64,000 bases of DNA, from NCBI GenBank assembly GCA_033064195.1, contig JARBJD010000054.1, positions 248,001-312,000 on the forward strand. The letters are read 5' to 3'. The notes below the pieces were generated by a model that did not search any database, was not told the origin of the DNA, and worked only from the letters and a program-made list of their open reading frames with translations. The DNA is from Blattamonas nauphoetae. Its lineage: Eukaryota; Preaxostyla; Oxymonadida. The position numbers and the translations under genes were made by a program. This document shows, one piece after another, positions 24,219 through 35,348 of the stretch; position 1 is the first letter of the stretch, and the number at the start of each line of letters is the position of its first letter.

Positions 24219-26686
24219 ATGTTTTCTTCATTTCGATCATTCTCATTGTGGGACGATTTTAAAAAAGAAAGTGTATCAACCAGGTTTGGACGTTACTCCA
24301 CGGGTCAAGTTGCCTCCAAACATTCCTTCCTCTCATCACTGAGTACCTCACCTCCCGTCTATCCTCGACCCTTTCTCGTCATGCAGTTGAATTCCGTCAA
24401 GCATGCACGCAGGAAATCGCGGAAAGAGAATGGGAATTGAAGATTCGACACCATGGACTCGCAATTAGAACGGGTATTCGGATTTTTATTTCGCAACTCG
24501 TTGTCTTTCGTTGTTGTCTTTCAATCTTTTTCACGATCTGTTTTTGTCGCAGATCATCTTCTCTCCTATCCCCTCCCAGCCATCAGCTTCCATTCCCATC
24601 CACTCCCTTCCACCCCCTCTCCATCCACCTCACAACCTACACTAACTGATGATAAATTAGATTTCGACATCTCAACCTCTTGACGTTTCGATGAGGAAAC
24701 GAGACGGTATGCTCGAATTTTCATCCCCTGTCGATCCAATTTCTTCTACTCTGAAGTATTGTATCTTTTCTATCACCTGGTTTATCGTCATTTCTTCAGA
24801 CAAACGCCACACTTTCGAAGCCCTGGTGACTGACATACTCTCTGGATCTCAGTGACTGTCTTCCGCTTTCCCATCGCCATCCCGTTTCACATCCTCCTCT
24901 CCTCTTTGAAACAAGTCAAATGCTGATGGAAAGCTCAGAATCGACACCGATCATTTGATCACGACCAAACACACTCATTCGAGATCTTCTTCCCCGATCT
25001 CGTCGAGGACGATTCGTCGGCGAGGAATTGCGGTGTTTTATTAGTCCCCCACGAAAGTGCCGCCATTCTGCAGTCAATCACCCACTCACGAGTTGTTTCG
25101 AAATGCATCACCGCTGAAGCAGCTGAGGCAAGAAGAAATCGACCAGATGCTCTCAAATATGTCTTCACGAACCAACATCTCCGTTATTCCACCTCAATCG
25201 CCAACGAAGACGCCTCAGACACAATCACACCTCACATCGAAAGGCTCGCCTCCAATGCGCAGTCCATCGTAACTGTCGGACTCTCCTCACCTCTTTCCTG
25301 CACAAGCATCACCACGATTCGCATGTATTCCGAGGTTTCCCGCGCCTCCATTCGTCGTCGACATGGATAGTCACCTCTTCGACCAGGCTCCCAAGGGCGC
25401 CACCGATTCTTCGTCTGAGCATCCACAGGTTTGATCTTTTCATTTTCGTTTCATGATACTGCTCTCTTTCCTCATCTTTTATCGTTTTTGTGATTGATCT
25501 CTCTTCTTCAGGCCACGAACTGGGAAACGCAGTATAAAACGGACCACAAGCCACTCCGTCTCTTCTCGCCTCCGAAATGAAAGAAAAGGTGGATAGAAGA
25601 GAAAAGAAGTTCGACAAGTGGAAGGCACAGACGGCCGAACAGATCGACAACATGTTCACGCATCAGCTGATCGCAATTGCAGAGGAAGAACACGCCATCA
25701 CAAAAGTGTGATATTCTCTCTCCTGACTCTGTTTTAGCTTCTCTACTCTGGGTTGGAGAATGCAGACGAAGAGGATCCTGAAAAGGTACAATTGTTGGAC
25801 AATTTTGGGAAATTGGAAAATGCCGGAAAGATGACGAAAAAAATACGAACCTTTCCTCCAGCTCCAAATCATGTCATGTCACAGTACGACCCTTCCATTC
25901 GTCGCGATGTTGAGAGTTCTCTGTGAGAACGACAGACCATCAGCTGTTGATCCCACGCCGGAATATGTGTTGGACTGTCAGACCTACCGAATTGATCCCT
26001 CAATCAGATGTTTTTGGGATAGAGCGTGCTGATGACGAGATGGAGAAGAACGAAGTAGATGGGAGTACTCCGTTTTGTGGAGGGAAGTTGCTGTTGAGAG
26101 TGGACATCAATCGGCTTCAGAACGCGCAAGGGATCAACAAAGTTTCCAAATTATCAAAATTGTCCAACAACTGTACGCCAGAACTCGGACTCGAACAGTC
26201 GATGCACTTCCGTGCTTTAATGTTGTTTTTCTATCTTTATTTCGCCTCTTAAACCATTTTCTGTATCATTGATGTTTTATTCTCGCCCACATGACAATCC
26301 AGATCCCCTCCACAAATATTCTCTCAAAGAAACGAAACTAGCCCATCAGAACGTGACAGGTTTCGAGCGAAAAAAAGCACAAAATGGAAATTCGCTTCGG
26401 AAAGACGCAGAATGCGACCCAAACCAACCTTGTCGAATTCGCTCGTCAGCGAAAAGAATACCAGAAACGTGGACCGAAGATCGAGTCGATAGAGAAGAGG
26501 AGGAAAGTGGAGATGAGGAAGTTGCATGCGAGAGAATGGACAGGTATTCAGGAAGCTGTGGAGGAGGCCGGAAGAAACACAAACCGCAAAAGAGAAAGCG
26601 GAAGAGAAGGAGAGACTGAGGAAAGAAGAGGAGGAACGAGTGAAAAGGGAGAAAGACGAGAGAAGCCGGTGAGAAGGGCAAGTTGA
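24219..26686 (+). pseudogene. Decayed multi-exon gene inside the mariner-like element
   Basis: Coding-like plus-strand segments with splice-like borders but no continuous frame: HAVEFRQACTQEIAEREWEL (about 24380-24470); a segment reading RNCGVLLVPHESAAILQSI (about 25020-25340); NWETQYKTDHKPLRLFSPPK after an acceptor at about 25511; GLENADEEDPEKVQLLDNFG (about 25750); and a basic helical segment LVEFARQRKEYQKR (about 26420-26686). Stops and frame changes separate them. The charged helical text and NW-x-x-Y motif would fit a cytoskeletal or axonemal protein, but I cannot name it. Whether the gene was captured by the element or was the insertion target is not settled. Confidence 0.4.
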
Positions 26687-27300
26687 CTCAGATACTTCCA
26701 GCCATCCTGTCTGAAACATCACACACATATCCAGGCATGGGATCCGATCAGACCGATCTCACCCTTTTTCGATCTCACCTCCTGCTTTCTTTCAATTCGC
26801 CTCTAAAAGCTTTTCAAAATACGTTTTTTCACAAATTTCTTTATCAAAACTGAAATGAAGAATCAGAAAGTGAAGTCAAAACAAGCCCATTGATGCTGTT
26901 GGATACTCCTGATCGGAGTCTGAATCACAAATTCAAAGAGGATAAACGTGAGTTAAGAGAAGGAAAGGCTCCGATTACACGTTTTTGTTGGAAATGAGTT
27001 CAGCTGGAATGAGTTACGGACTGTTTCAAGTTTTGAACAGGGAAAGACGCGTCATCAAGCCGTTTTCGCGGTAATAAGAGAGAAGGGAAGTCATTAGAGG
27101 TGAAGTGGAATCATTTTGGACATGAAATATTCTAAAATCAGAGAGAAAAAATATGAAAAGTTGGAGAAATAGATACGCTTAAATAGGAGACTGATCTCAC
27201 CCAAAAATCTCATCGTGAGATCAAAAGATCTCACGATAAGCTTAAAAGTACTCACGCCTCCCAACCCTGCACATATCCAACACGGCTGAACAGACACTGA

Positions 27301-27412
27301 GCGAGAAGACGAGGAAGGCGTGGGACGAGCGAGAAGACGAGGAAGGCGTGGGACGAGCGAGAAGACGAGGAAGGCGTGGGACGAGCGAGAAGACGAGGAA
27401 GGCGTGGGATGA
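27301..27412. repeat. 28-bp tandem repeat, four copies
   Basis: The unit starts GCGAGAAGACGAGG and is repeated four times head to tail (27301, 27329, 27357, 27385), with a single base change near the end of the last copy. It lies inside the 4.56-kb element. Confidence 0.9.
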
Positions 27413-27880
27413 TCTTCATATTCCATCGTTTCTAATTCATTTCATGAGTTTCAGCGTTCTCTAGAGCAGCCTTTGATAAAAGAACTGCGAAGTAGTGATG
27501 AAACTAGGAAAATGTCCGAATCGTGGGCCGAAGATCCAGGGTGTGGGTTTATCCGGAGTTGCGGGTTAAATCGAGTACGTTAACCATCTCCGCTGAAAGA
27601 CTTAACAGATCGAGAATGACCCTTTTCCATCTCGTATGTGTTTGTACGCTATCTTTTCTTGAAGTATCTTTCCTAGGAATGATCACAATCTGAGTGCTCT
27701 TTGGAATCCAGGCATCGCAAAATCACCGTCGAAATTCCATCTACATTCAGTTCTTTTCTATCAGAATTCTCTGACATCCATTCAAACTCCATCAATTTTC
27801 TCACTCTCCAGTTCTTCACCTCCGATTCTTGATTCAACGTCCGTCGTTCCACTTCAGATGTTTGGCATGCATTTGTTCCG

Positions 27881-28031
27881 TCCCTATCAAGACATATTTC
27901 CTTTTTTCCTCACTCTTCGATTAAATGCGGCAACTATGGAGTGATATAATGTAATACGAGAAGTGAAGGTTATCTGTAGAGTGATGAACGTCAAAAGAAA
28001 AACAAAGGGGTTCAGTCTGGGACACCCTGTA
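27881..28031 (-). repeat. Right 151-bp terminal inverted repeat
   Basis: Exact inverse of 23470-23620, ending CTGGGACACCCTGTA. Confidence 0.85.
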
Positions 28032-28112
28032 CAGACCTTCCAGGCATTGCATCACAAGCTCCTTTGCAATACCAACGCGGATCTCGTTTGGCTTGGGTCG
28101 GCATGTCCTCCT

Positions 28113-28151
28113 CCAAAAACCCGTGTCCTACGATAGGACACGGGTTTTTGG
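28113..28151. repeat. Perfect 18-bp-stem hairpin next to the hAT-like left end
   Basis: CCAAAAACCCGTGTCCTA, loop CGA, then the exact inverse. It contains the GTCCTA/TAGGAC motif also found at the right end of the same element, so it may be a subterminal binding site for a transposase (inference). Confidence 0.85.
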
Positions 28152-28737
28152 CGCTTAATTAGGCGATGAGTGGGTTTTGTTGAATAAGTACAAAGATGAT
28201 GTGATATCATGTGAATGGTTTTGTTTTTCAACTCAAAATGTGTTTTTAGGTTCATTTTCCATAAATTAGAAGCGAAAACGGTGAAATGTTGACGATCTTT
28301 GAAATTAAAGGTATCATGGTCTGATCGAGAACGTGTTCTCTCAAGATACACGAATCTGAGCACTTCTATCACCAAATTGAGAAACATGAAAGAAGGAAAC
28401 GTGGCTTTGATGAACGTGAGATGATATTCACAACGGTATCAAGCGAGGGAACAGCCTTCACAGATTTTGCATTTCTCCAGGCGCTTCATCACCACACTAG
28501 TTGAGTGGGTAGTCATTCTTTGTTCAGCAATCAGTTCCTGGAGGAAGATATGTTGTCTCCTCTGACGGTGCCAAGGAAAGTTACATTTGATCCGACAAAG
28601 AGATCCAGCATTCTCAGGTCGATATGTTCTTGTTCATAGCATTGAATTCATGTGGTACTCATATGGAGCACAGTGATGGGGATGAATATCACTATTGCGA
28701 GAGAGTTGAGGAATAGGAGTGTGTTGTAATATTGACG

Positions 28738-29322
28738 CTAGATCTGAACGAAATGGAGAGGACAAGACAGAGTCAAAGGAAAGGCAAAAGAAGAGATGAA
28801 ACAAAAAATCGAAAAAGAAGAGAAAGGCAGTGTGGTGGATGAGGAAGGACAAAAGAAGGGTCGGCAGACATAATCCACTTCAGAAGCACATGTCATCGCT
28901 TTCTTCGCATTTTCTGCATCTCTCTTCCACCCACTTTGGAAGAAGGCTAGCGAGATCAAAATGAATTCGTCGTTCATCTGATTAGTGAAGAACAACATCA
29001 CTCGCATCAACACAGGAAGGACGCGGCCAATATCTCCGACCATAATTGCCAATATAGGCCGAAAAATAACCAGAGCTGACAGGTCCGAGTTGTTCTCTTT
29101 GTGAGTTGGAGTTTGAAACGAATTGACAGGCTTCTGTGGGGCTGCCGTGAACACCTTTGTTCGGATCCAAGTTGGAGGGGTTCCAAGCGCGTCAGGAAGT
29201 GGAGCACTCATCGTATTGTCTAAAATTAGTGTTTTGTGCATATTTCGTCCATATGAAGCAGAGTGATGAAGGAAGCAGTGATTTTGGAAGAGATCTTGCT
29301 GTCTGCGAAGAAATGTCCTCAA
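28738..29322 (-). CDS. Coding-like minus-strand segment inside the hAT-like element
   Basis: An open frame reads PDALGTPPTWIRTKVFTAAP, then a helical hydrophobic block (RPILAIMVGDIGRVLPVLMR, NDEFILISLAFFQSGWKRD, AENAKKAMTCASEVDY). The end of this frame (after 28870) is pyrimidine-rich and looks like an intron rather than protein. Other minus segments nearby (about 29990-29930, reading MVLMGLLDDFSPSDD after an acceptor CATTTCAG) may be exons of the same gene. No family is recognised. It could be cargo of the hAT-like element or the remains of the host gene it landed in. Confidence 0.3.
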   Translation of the reverse strand: MRTFLRRQQDLFQNHCFLHHSASYGRNMHKTLILDNTMSAPLPDALGTPPTWIRTKVFTAAPQKPVNSFQTPTHKENNSDLSALVIFRPILAIMVGDIGRVLPVLMRVMLFFTNQMNDEFILISLAFFQSGWKRDAENAKKAMTCASEVDYVCRPFFCPSSSTTLPFSSFSIFCFISSFAFPLTLSCPLHFVQI

Positions 29323-29649
29323 TACTTGAAATTAATGGTTCTCACACGCATCCTTCATCCAAAGTCATTTGGGACAAATCATCGACGATAAAACGGTTGA
29401 TGATGAGGTCCAGGCGTATTGAGGATGTGATGGCCTCCGAGACCGTTCAAATGAACAGGAAGATTGAGGCAAATTTGGCCTCGATGTGATGGAGGGAGAG
29501 CATCTGGTGGGGAAAGTGAGATGAAGAAACATTGAGAACAGGAATAGGAACTAAATAGTGTCAATGAAGGGGACAAAATCCAGAACGAACTCTTCTCCTT
29601 CAACAAACCTCCGCCTTCATTCAAAGCTTCTCCTCTGTTTACCAAGCAT

Positions 29650-30636
29650 CTCTTGCACGTGATTTTGGATGGTACGAAGTTGGCGTTCCACTTATTCGTG
29701 GAAGTGGGAGAGTATTGAGTGGTTAAAGAGATATGGAGGTATATGGTGGAAAAAAGAATGTGAACGAGAGAATACCACGATAATGACTGCTATTGAGGGT
29801 CGTACAAGAGATGAGTGAGGACGTAGAGATGATTAAACTGAAGTCGGAGATAAGATCTGAGAGAAGCGAGTTAACGTATAAAGGAACGAAATCAAATTAA
29901 GGTCATCCAATTTAGAGCCAATAACTACTCAATCAAGACATTCCCACGGAGAGAGATCATCAGAAGGCGAGAAGTCGTCCAACAGTCCCATCAACACCAT
30001 GCCAGCGACAGTCCTGAAATGAAGAGCAATATGTGAGGATGAGGAAAGAGTGGAGAAATTTAGGGGAATGAACAACATCAGCGAGGCAGGAGGGGAGACG
30101 ATCCACAGATCGAAAAAGAAGTGATTTCCTCTAAAAACGAAAGGAGCTCGAATAAACGAAGAGAAGGAGGAAATACAAACGAGAAGTTCATCTCCCTCTC
30201 CTCACATACTGGACAGCTAAGGAGACTTGTGCTTCCCAAAGATTTTTAGGATCTTGTTCGTTTCCTAGTGGTTCATCATCAGTTCGATGCAAATCATTCA
30301 GTCCCATTTGGATTCCTGTTTAGAGAATCTTGAGGAACGTCTTGGAAGAATATTGGTTTTCTGTTCATTTCATTTTGCCATTAATTTCGATCGGTTCAAA
30401 TTTCATTTGGAACAAGAGTTCTATTCGAAAACTAAGAGGAGTATTTGGTCAAGAGGAGGATAATCACAAGAAGAAAGCATATTGGCAGACCGTACTGCCC
30501 ATATCTCACGTGTTCCTCAGCACGTCAAACATTCAGGATGATGACAAGGTCTAGACGCACGAGATGATCAGAAGAAGTGACAATAGAGAATACAAAGCAA
30601 AAAGAGAGCACACTGGTCACTTCAACTCGTCGTATT
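29650..30636. other. Interior of the hAT-like element, no clear gene
   Basis: Short frames only. Acceptor-like pyrimidine tracts on the minus strand suggest remnants of an intron-rich gene, but no continuous reading can be supported. Confidence 0.3.
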
Positions 30637-30825
30637 TCAGTTCAGTTTGATCGTGTCTGACGGAACCTTGATCGTGTGATCCAAGGCCTTGAAAAGAAGT
30701 GAGAGGGAAATCAGTGAGAGATAAATAAGAGAAGAGCAGACAATGAACTGAGACTTTAGTATTTTCATGAAAGATATCACTTTTCTCTCTTTGTCCTCAT
30801 CCCGTGAGAAATATTCTGTGATCAC
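30637..30825 (-). CDS. Coding-like minus-strand segment at the DIRS insertion border
   Basis: MITEYFSRDEDKERKVISF then a likely intron (GTCTGCTC...TTCAAG) and ALDHTIKVPSDTIKLN. The frame begins within a few bases of the left border of the DIRS element, so a gene may have been cut there. Unknown product. Confidence 0.25.
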   Translation of the reverse strand: MITEYFSRDEDKERKVISFMKILKSQFIVCSSLIYLSLISLSLLFKALDHTIKVPSDTIKLN

Positions 30826-30861
30826 TCTTCAGTGATCTCCGATTAATGGCCATCTCATTCC

Positions 30862-30980
30862 GAGATGAAGAAATATTGAGTAGAATATCCGTGAATTGTT
30901 GTAATATCAAGCAATAATGAAGCAATTATGAATAAAAACTGTTGTTTAATTGATAGAATCGATCAACCCCTTGTTACTCC
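30862..30980 (+). repeat. DIRS left inverted terminal repeat
   Basis: 119 bp, the inverse of 35207-35325. Confidence 0.9.
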
Positions 30981-30985
30981 TTTAA

Positions 30986-32188
30986 TTGTTCACAAAATAT
31001 CAAGCACGTATGACGGACCCTACTCAGACGGAAATTAACGCAGCAGCATCCACACTGGAAGCTATCCGGCCCTCCATAAATGGGCTTTTCAACTTGCGTC
31101 AGGAATTCGTGAATGCGCTCCAAGCTATCGGAGCACAAGATCAGACTGCCATTCAACGATATGGTACATTCATCGTCCCGCCAGGAGCAGAACAAGCTCT
31201 TGGGGCTTTCTTCCATATTTCCCGTCTGATGGCGGTCAATATTGACGCAATCGTTAACGCTGATTCACAGGAATGGCTACGACTTGCGCCAAACGAAAGC
31301 ACGTGGCGAACAGCACAAGAGCAACAGCAAAATGCTGTTACAAGCACACCCCCAACACGTTCAGTCTCCCCGATGGCGAGTGGGAGCCGTCGGATAACTC
31401 CCGCTCAGTTCCAGAATTTAAAACACTTCCAGCGCATCAAGTGGGCTGAACCACCAGTGATCGAGACGGAGGAACAGAGAAAACAACCGGCGCCAGTCGA
31501 GAGTCAAACAAGCCAAACTGAGTCCGAGGCAACAGATTACGAGGAATTTGCGCTCCAAGGTCTGAATGAGATGATCACAAAACTCCCAACCTTTCAGTGG
31601 GATCCAGAAGATGAAAATGAAGTGAAGGACAGGATGGCGGAGATAGGAGATGCATTCATCATGTACCCGGACGCAGTGAAGGAAAATTTACCCAGACGTC
31701 CAAACCCCCTGAACAATACTCTACGTACCATCGAGAAAGAGTCATACCATTTAGTGAAACTCGGTGCCGGATCGCTCTTGCAACATACAGAGAATTTAGA
31801 GAAAACAAGGATCATCGAACTGATGACACGAAAAGCCGCTGAAATCGTAAAGAGAACTTATGACGCTCGCTTGGCGCATGTCATGCGATTGGACGTGACA
31901 CCTATGCAGGATAGTGCGAGACAAGCTTCCATGTTAATGCAGCAGGAGTATATTGACCAACTGAAGGCTAAAACTCGAAGGAGGGTCGACGAAAGGAAAG
32001 ATGAGTGGCAACGACGGCAACACTTTTTTCGCGAGGGCCCCGCACAGGGGCGGTACAACCAATCCAGGGGGCAACAGCAATCTCAGAATGCATTCCATCA
32101 GCGAAACGAACAACGTCCAGACAGTTCAAGAATTTCATCACGGAGACAGCCATCCCCAGGCCAACGGAAGTGGCCGAAGAAACAATAG
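30986..32188 (+). CDS. DIRS gag-like part
   Basis: First coding part of the element, starting six bases inside the left inverted repeat. The helical N-terminal half (EAIRPSINGLFNLRQEFVNA) is followed by a Gln/Arg-rich basic tail typical of nucleic-acid-binding gag ends. Assignment is by position in a DIRS element plus composition; gag regions of this class diverge quickly. Confidence 0.6.
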   Translation: MFTKYQARMTDPTQTEINAAASTLEAIRPSINGLFNLRQEFVNALQAIGAQDQTAIQRYGTFIVPPGAEQALGAFFHISRLMAVNIDAIVNADSQEWLRLAPNESTWRTAQEQQQNAVTSTPPTRSVSPMASGSRRITPAQFQNLKHFQRIKWAEPPVIETEEQRKQPAPVESQTSQTESEATDYEEFALQGLNEMITKLPTFQWDPEDENEVKDRMAEIGDAFIMYPDAVKENLPRRPNPLNNTLRTIEKESYHLVKLGAGSLLQHTENLEKTRIIELMTRKAAEIVKRTYDARLAHVMRLDVTPMQDSARQASMLMQQEYIDQLKAKTRRRVDERKDEWQRRQHFFREGPAQGRYNQSRGQQQSQNAFHQRNEQRPDSSRISSRRQPSPGQRKWPKKQ

Positions 32189-32224
32189 ATCAGGAAGGAA
32201 AGGAAGCTACACCCCATCTCATGG

Positions 32225-34114
32225 GTGGGAGAACAAAATTCTTCGCAGAGGCGTGGAGGGAGTACAATCTGGAAAAAATTGATCAAAGAAGGCGTGGAAG
32301 TCGAATGGTCCGAGAGTGGCCCACCGACAAGCGGTGGGTACCCCGTAGAAATTCATCAGGGAGCCAGGGAGACCCAGGCTCTTCAGCACCTGCTCACAGA
32401 AGAACTAAGCCAACAGGTAATACGCAAGGCAGAGGACGGAGAGGTGAAAGCATACAGCGCAACATTCGTGATCCCCAAGAGGGACGGGGATTGGAGGAGG
32501 ATCCTCGATTGCAGGGGGATAAACGATCACGTCGTCAAACATCATTTCAAGATGGAGGGAGCAGCAACGGTGGCAAGAACGATGACCAGGGGAATTTGGT
32601 TCTGCACTCTAGATCTCACACACGCATATTTACATGTCTCCCTTCACAAGGAGAGTATCCCATACTTCGGCTTCAGGGTCGGCGGGATAGATTACGTTCA
32701 AACTACTCTCTGCTTCGGTTTAACATCGGCGCCGAGGACGTTTACGAAAATAATGCGCCCAATCATCGCGAAGTTCCGCCCACTCTTCCCAATAGTGGCT
32801 TACCTCGACGACTTCATAATCTTCGGCAACTCAAAAGATTCTGCAGCAAGGAATGCAAGAGCAGTAGCAGCAGAACTTCGTCGGTTGGGTTTCACAATCA
32901 ACGCGGCGAAGTCAAGGATGGAGCCGACACAAGTGGGGCAATATCTAGGCTTCGAGTGGAATTCGATAGAAACGACAGTCGCCGTGGAAGAAGCAAAACG
33001 AAGGAAGATTGCACAGACAGTCAGGGAGAGAATCCAACAACACAAGAAAGGAGTCAGGACGAGGGCCCACTCGATAGCTTCTCTTGTGGGCAAGCTTCAA
33101 GCGCTCGCATTTGCAGACGACCGCGCGCATTTCAATACTCGCGAGATGGTCGCATGGAAATAGACATTAGTAACAAGGGGTGGCTACAGAGAGATGGACC
33201 TGATGTCAGAAGTCGTGTTCGAAGAGCTCGCTTGGTGGGATTCACACCTCATGAAGCAAATGTCAAGATCAATCAGGCCATTCTGTCACACCGTCTCCAT
33301 GACGACCGACGCCAGCGAGTGGGGCGTCGGCGTTGTGTGGAAGAGAGGAAAGGTTGTCAGTCACTGGCAAGATCACTTCGTCGACGGGAAAGACTACACA
33401 AGCAACCATCGCGAAGCGCAAGCCGTACTGTTGGGTCTGACGGAAGGGTTAGCGACAAATCAGATAATCCCAGGCGACGATATCCTGGTGATATCAGACA
33501 ACACTACAGTAGTGTCAAATATCAATCGCAAGAGCACATGTCTCTCGCTACTAACAATCTTCAGAGCCCTCTTCAACGAGGCACACCGTTTTCAATGCCG
33601 CCTCTGGGCCGAGCACATTGCCGGCGAAAGCAATTCAGTTGCGGATCGTCTCTCAAGAATGAGAGATTCATCAGACTTCACTCTCAAAACGGAGGTCTTC
33701 ACCCAACTAATCAACAGTTTACAAATCAGACCAACCATAGACGCGTTTGCATCTGTAAGCAACAGGAAGGTGACTCGCTACTGGAGTCTGATGAGGGAGG
33801 AAGAGTCCCAGGGCACAAATGCCCTCTTACAGGATTGGACGGCGGAAGATTGTGTTTACGCCTTCCCACCAATACCACTCATTCAGCGCGTGATCAACAA
33901 ACTTTATCACGCCCGTCCGATGACAGTCCTCATCATTCCAGACTGGTCGACAGTCCCGGGACTGGATCAATTACTCCAGATGTCAACAACATCAATCTGT
34001 CTGGGCAGGACGGATCAAATCACCCAGATAGGACCAGGGATGATCGCTTCGAAGAGCAGCCGACCCCCAGGTCTCCTTCGAGCATTCTTGCTGGGGAGAT
34101 CTGGGAGGGCCTAG
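32225..34114 (+). CDS. DIRS reverse transcriptase and RNase H part
   Basis: Reverse transcriptase text includes WRRILDCRGINDHVV, FCTLDLTHAYLHVSL, LCFGLTSAPRTFTKIM and the YLDD catalytic box. RNase H text includes MTTDASEWGVGVVW, NHREAQAVL, VISDNTTVV and a closing DRLSRMRD. The segment after RNase H (PTIDAFAS, YAFPP) matches the DIRS/PAT-type extension. Confidence 0.9.
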
Positions 34115-35177
34115 CCGAGGAAATTGGAATCAGCAGGGACACAATGATCTGGATTCTTGCTGGAATCAGCGATGCGACGGAACGTCAATACGCGGGAGCG
34201 ATCAGGAAATGGATTATTGATTCTGACAGGGCCGGTCGAGACTGGAGAGACACTAATGAAGTCACCGTTGCGAATTATCTGTCAGAGCAAATTGCATCGA
34301 CAAAGAATAAGAAGAAAAGACCACCACATGTAGATCGCAGCGCGCTGTCAACGTTATCACAACTACTTGGAAAGGGGCAGGTTGGAGCGTCCATGATCGT
34401 CTCCGCTGCAATGAAGGGGATGAAGAAGGTCTACCCCCAGCAAGCAAGATATTCGGATACATGGGATGCTGCGAAGATGGAGGTCGAATTGGATAGAATG
34501 TGGTTGAACCGGAAGGACATCTCTGACGAGGAGGTTCAGACTGCTATGACTATCATTCTGGTTCTGCATCATGCTATCAGATTTACAGAGGCAGCGAGGA
34601 TCAGACGGGAATCGATCACCATCTCTGACGAAACAACCGTCTCATTTCTAACCAAGTTGAAAACAGGGGACGAACCGGAAAAGGTAACTCTCAGACAGGA
34701 TGGTCTCAGTGAAGGGAATCGACTCTCTAATTGGCTTGGCGAGTTGGACAGGAGGCAGACCACCGCTCCCAATTGCCAGCTTCTCTGCTCATCAGACGGA
34801 GAAGAGAGAAGCGGGGAGACTTAGCAAGGATGACCGGCGTGATCATGAGGAGAGCTGGTATTGATACAGACCAGTATAAGCCGTATACGCTCAAACATGC
34901 AGGAATATCGAAACGGATTGACAGAGGATGGGGCGAAGACGACGTAGCAAGGGCAGCGCGGCTCAGCACAACATCCGGAGTCATGAGGAAACACTATGTG
35001 AAACAAATCCAATCTCCCAACGCACTCAATATTTCTTCATCTCGGAATGAGATGGCCATTAATCGGAGATCACTGAAGAGTGATCACGATAATGGCATTG
35101 AAAGAAGAGATGAAGAAATATTAGTCCCACCACCCACCACAGGAACCAAAAAGAAAGGCAGAAGAAGACAAACTTAA
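34081..35177 (+). CDS. DIRS tyrosine recombinase part
   Basis: Replaces the DDE integrase of other retroelements. Catalytic-domain text seen: HHAIRFTEAARIR (first Arg), PYTLKHAGISKRIDRG (His-x-x box) and MRKHYVKQ (Tyr nucleophile region). It overlaps the internal complementary region at its 3' end and partly overlaps the preceding part, as is usual for DIRS elements. Confidence 0.85.
35025..35112 (+). repeat. DIRS internal complementary region
   Basis: The left half (35025-35087) is the inverse of 30818-30880. The right half (35088-35112) is the inverse of the right extreme end. This is the template thought to close the circular DNA intermediate. Confidence 0.9.
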
Positions 35178-35206
35178 TCACTTCATCTCTTCTTTCAACT
35201 CCCAAC

Positions 35207-35325
35207 GGAGTAACAAGGGGTTGATCGATTCTATCAATTAAACAACAGTTTTTATTCATAATTGCTTCATTATTGCTTGATATTACAACAATTCACGGAT
35301 ATTCTACTCAATATTTCTTCATCTC
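35207..35325 (-). repeat. DIRS right inverted terminal repeat
   Basis: 119 bp, the inverse of 30862-30980. Confidence 0.9.
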
Positions 35326-35348
35326 TTCTTTCAATGCCATTATCGTGA

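Larger units (their letters stand above)
23470..28031. mobile_element. 4.56-kb element with 151-bp perfect TIRs, Tc1/mariner-like ends
   Basis: The segments 23470-23620 and 27881-28031 are exact inverted copies of one another. Reading inward both begin TACAGGGTGTCCCAGACTG, i.e. a TA dinucleotide followed by CAGGGTGTCCCAG, the type of end seen in IS630/Tc1/mariner elements. Both arms stop matching at the same inner point, so they are best read as the TIRs of one element. The inside contains no transposase I can recognise; it holds decayed plus-strand exons (24.2-26.7 kb) and a 28-bp tandem repeat. The element is therefore either a non-autonomous carrier of host sequence or a composite. Confidence 0.65.
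30818..35347 (+). mobile_element. DIRS-type tyrosine-recombinase retroelement, nearly whole
   Basis: About 4.53 kb. The canonical DIRS layout is visible: 119-bp inverted terminal repeats (30862-30980 and 35207-35325) that match without a difference, and an internal complementary region (35025-35112) whose two halves are the exact inverse of the outermost left end (30818-30880) and right end (35320-35345), meeting at a shared GTGA. Parts in order: gag-like region, reverse transcriptase plus RNase H, tyrosine recombinase. It has inserted into a hAT-like element, so it is the younger of the two. Identical terminal repeats point to a recent insertion. It looks close to whole, with at most one or two breaks. 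Confidence 0.9.

Noticed and set aside
27301-27412. CRISPR-like array
   Set aside because: The 28-bp units are head to tail with no spacers, in a eukaryotic mobile element.
23470-28031. Polinton/Maverick or other large self-synthesising element, because of the long TIRs
   Set aside because: The ends are TA-CAGGG, there is no 6-bp duplication and no polymerase, integrase or capsid-type text lies inside.
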